In this document: positions 6,981 to 7,787 of the stretch, piece by piece | How the letters are laid out: each line of letters begins with the position of its first letter | How positions within the stretch are numbered: the stretch's first letter is position 1 | NCBI GenBank assembly: GCA_003648395.1 | Contig: QMPB01000185.1 | Span: 1-7,787 of the forward strand | Direction: 5' to 3' | Length of the DNA stretch: 7,787 bases | Source: Bacteroidota bacterium | Lineage (GTDB): Bacteria > Bacteroidota > Bacteroidia > Bacteroidales > UBA1556 | Notes under the pieces: model-generated | What the model was told of the DNA's origin: nothing | Database searches by the model: none | What the model saw: the letters and a program-made list of their open reading frames with translations, nothing else | Position numbers and translations under genes: made by a program

Positions 6981-6997
6981 ATTACCAATACAACAGT

Positions 6998-7537
6998 TTA
7001 GTATGGAGTATTTATTTCTTCGTTAAAATATATAAGATGATGAATTTGTGTAAAAATATTCCCAATACGATAACCCCAATGATTGGCTAGTAATAATTTA
7101 CATTCGCTTATGGCATTTTCTCGAGCGGGTAGTGTATTTTTTTGCATTAGAAGGATAAAATCTTTCATATCTTGATAAATATCTGCAATATTTTCTGAAA
7201 GACTTCCTTTTAATGGTTCTGACTCATTAGCATGTTGGGGGTCGATTAGCCAAAATTCATCATCTTTTGCAAACTTCTCTCTCAATGTTGTAAATATTTT
7301 CTCCCACTGTTCTTCAGTAACAAAACGCTCATTTGCTTCGGGATGTTGAGGCTGAATATCAGGTAATAATGAACCTTTTAAATAAAGCAAAGGCAATACT
7401 CTCTGTGTAAACCCTAATATGTTTTCTGTATTTTTACTTTCAACATTCTCAAAAAAGTGACAAAATTCGTTTGCCACAGTTGCCATTTCTATAACAGGTT
7501 TTGAAAAAGTTATATCTTCAGTTGATGAACTACTCAT
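6998..7537 (-). CDS. DUF5063 domain-containing protein
   Basis: This is a 179-residue, mainly helical, soluble protein of unknown function. Features I associate with DUF5063 are 'LPLLYLKGSLLPDI' (48-61), 'EEQWEKIF' (75-82), 'FWLIDPQ' (95-101), 'SLSENIADIYQDMKDFI' (112-128) and the C-terminal 'LANHWGYRIGNIFTQIHHLI' (150-169). The open frame extends upstream to an ATG at 7591, but I choose 7537 because the extra 18 codons (MVISLCLFSLYFCEKEKI) are encoded by the terminator arm and a -7-like element, and the DUF5063 match begins after the second methionine. Translated as it stands, that extension would look like a short hydrophobic leader, which is probably misleading. The family is widespread in Bacteroidota and has no established activity that I know of. 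It may be transcribed from its own promoter between the terminator and the start codon. Confidence 0.78.
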   Translation of the reverse strand: MSSSSTEDITFSKPVIEMATVANEFCHFFENVESKNTENILGFTQRVLPLLYLKGSLLPDIQPQHPEANERFVTEEQWEKIFTTLREKFAKDDEFWLIDPQHANESEPLKGSLSENIADIYQDMKDFILLMQKNTLPARENAISECKLLLANHWGYRIGNIFTQIHHLIYFNEEINTPY

Positions 7538-7553
7538 AATCTTTTCTTTTTCA

Positions 7554-7561
7554 CAAAAATA
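7554..7561 (-). promoter_or_regulatory. Possible -7 element for the DUF5063 gene
   Basis: On the - strand the bases read TATTTTTG, a full TAnnTTTG match, 16 bp before the chosen ATG at 7537. A transcription start near 7547 would leave a very short leader and exclude the ATG at 7591, which favours the inner start. No -33 TTTG is present at the expected distance, so support is partial. Confidence 0.3.
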
Positions 7562-7566
7562 TAAAG

Positions 7567-7602
7567 AAAAAAGGCATAGTGATATTACCATGCCTTTTTT
7601 TT
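7567..7602 (-). terminator. Rho-independent terminator of the phospho-sugar mutase gene (possibly bidirectional)
   Basis: Arms AAAAAAGGCAT (7567-7577) and ATGCCTTTTTT (7590-7600) pair perfectly over 11 bp around a 12-base loop. The GGCAT/ATGCC core is flanked by A- and T-runs, so a T-tract follows the stem on either strand. It lies 24 bp downstream of the mutase stop codon on the - strand, which is the gene it should end. It separates that gene from the DUF5063 gene. A further AT-only palindrome, ATAATAATTATTAT (7612-7625), sits between the stop codon and this hairpin. Confidence 0.75.
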
Positions 7603-7626
7603 AGTTTTATAATAATAATTATTATG

Positions 7627-7787
7627 TTAGTTTAAACCTAGGTCACTAACATAGCTTTCAATTTTTGCATCCAATTCTGCATTTACATTATCAAAGTCAG
7701 CTTTATCTTCCAAAGGAGCAACTACACCAAAGTAAAATTTAATTTTAGGCTCTGTTCCTGAAGGACGAACAGTAACTTTACCTCCAT
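7627..7787 (-). CDS. Phospho-sugar mutase (phosphoglucomutase/phosphomannomutase family), C-terminal end only
   Basis: Reading the - strand from the window edge gives 52 codons and a TAA at 7627-7629; the N-terminal bulk of the gene lies outside. The peptide opens with GGKVTVRPSGTEPKIKFYFG. RPSGTEPK is the phosphate-binding loop of domain 4 in the alpha-D-phosphohexomutase superfamily, which moves phosphate between C1 and C6 of hexoses through a phosphoserine enzyme. RPSGTEPKIKFYF is most like the long PgcA/PGM2-type phospho-sugar mutases of Bacteroidota, but the catalytic serine and metal loop are not in view, so substrate preference cannot be judged. The remainder (VNAELDAKIESYVSDLGLN) is the usual terminal helix. 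The gene is followed by a strong intrinsic terminator. Confidence 0.88.
   Translation of the reverse strand, partial: GGKVTVRPSGTEPKIKFYFGVVAPLEDKADFDNVNAELDAKIESYVSDLGLN

Noticed and set aside
7538..7591. ATG at 7591 and an 18-residue N-terminal leader for the DUF5063 protein
   Set aside because: The segment coincides with the terminator arm and a -7-like element; family similarity begins after the ATG at 7537.
1..7787. A novel defence, mobile or biosynthetic system
   Set aside because: All sizeable genes fit known families with ordinary roles. No repeat-spacer array, transposase, integrase, nuclease, toxin pair or biosynthetic cluster is visible on either strand.

Overview
The window comes from a low-G+C member of the Bacteroidota, most likely a Bacteroidales/Marinilabiliales-type organism. 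The evidence is a TPR-transmembrane-HTH regulator of the kind common in that phylum, a FeoA-FeoB fusion, a DUF5063 protein, an FHS-family sugar transporter with the Bacteroidota-type sequence, promoter candidates that fit the phylum's -33 TTTG / -7 TAnnTTTG pattern, and mostly weak Shine-Dalgarno sequences. The exact genus cannot be told from the sequence.

Layout. Three genes on the + strand come first: the 3' part of a TPR/HTH membrane regulator (1-1322, its start lies outside the window), an ECF RNA polymerase sigma factor (1511-2101), possibly followed by a 30-codon ORF, and an FHS/FucP-like sugar permease (2391-3674). Four genes on the - strand converge on them: a small stand-alone Hpt phosphotransfer protein (3919-4266), an 829-residue FeoA-FeoB ferrous iron transporter (4405-6894), a DUF5063 protein (6998-7537, start moved inward), and the last 52 codons of a phospho-sugar mutase (7627-7787, cut by the window edge). 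That last gene was found by translating the edge of the window. A strong inverted repeat with T-runs separates the mutase from the DUF5063 gene.

How the genes fit together. No dedicated pathway or multi-gene system is evident. The regulator and sigma factor may form a regulatory pair: a 15-bp direct repeat occurs twice between them, and the second copy sits directly upstream of the best promoter candidate in the window. The Feo transporter has a promoter region of about 100 bp with a clean palindrome and a partial Fur-box match, consistent with iron control. The sugar permease, Hpt protein, DUF5063 protein and mutase look like individually transcribed housekeeping or accessory genes.

Limits. 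I see no CRISPR array, insertion sequence, tRNA/rRNA gene, toxin-antitoxin pair or phage gene. The window looks like an ordinary chromosomal region. The findings worth a second look are local: regulatory repeats, an ECF sigma factor without a recognisable anti-sigma gene, and residue substitutions at functional positions in the permease and the FeoB G domain. Family assignments rest on motif recognition, without database searches.
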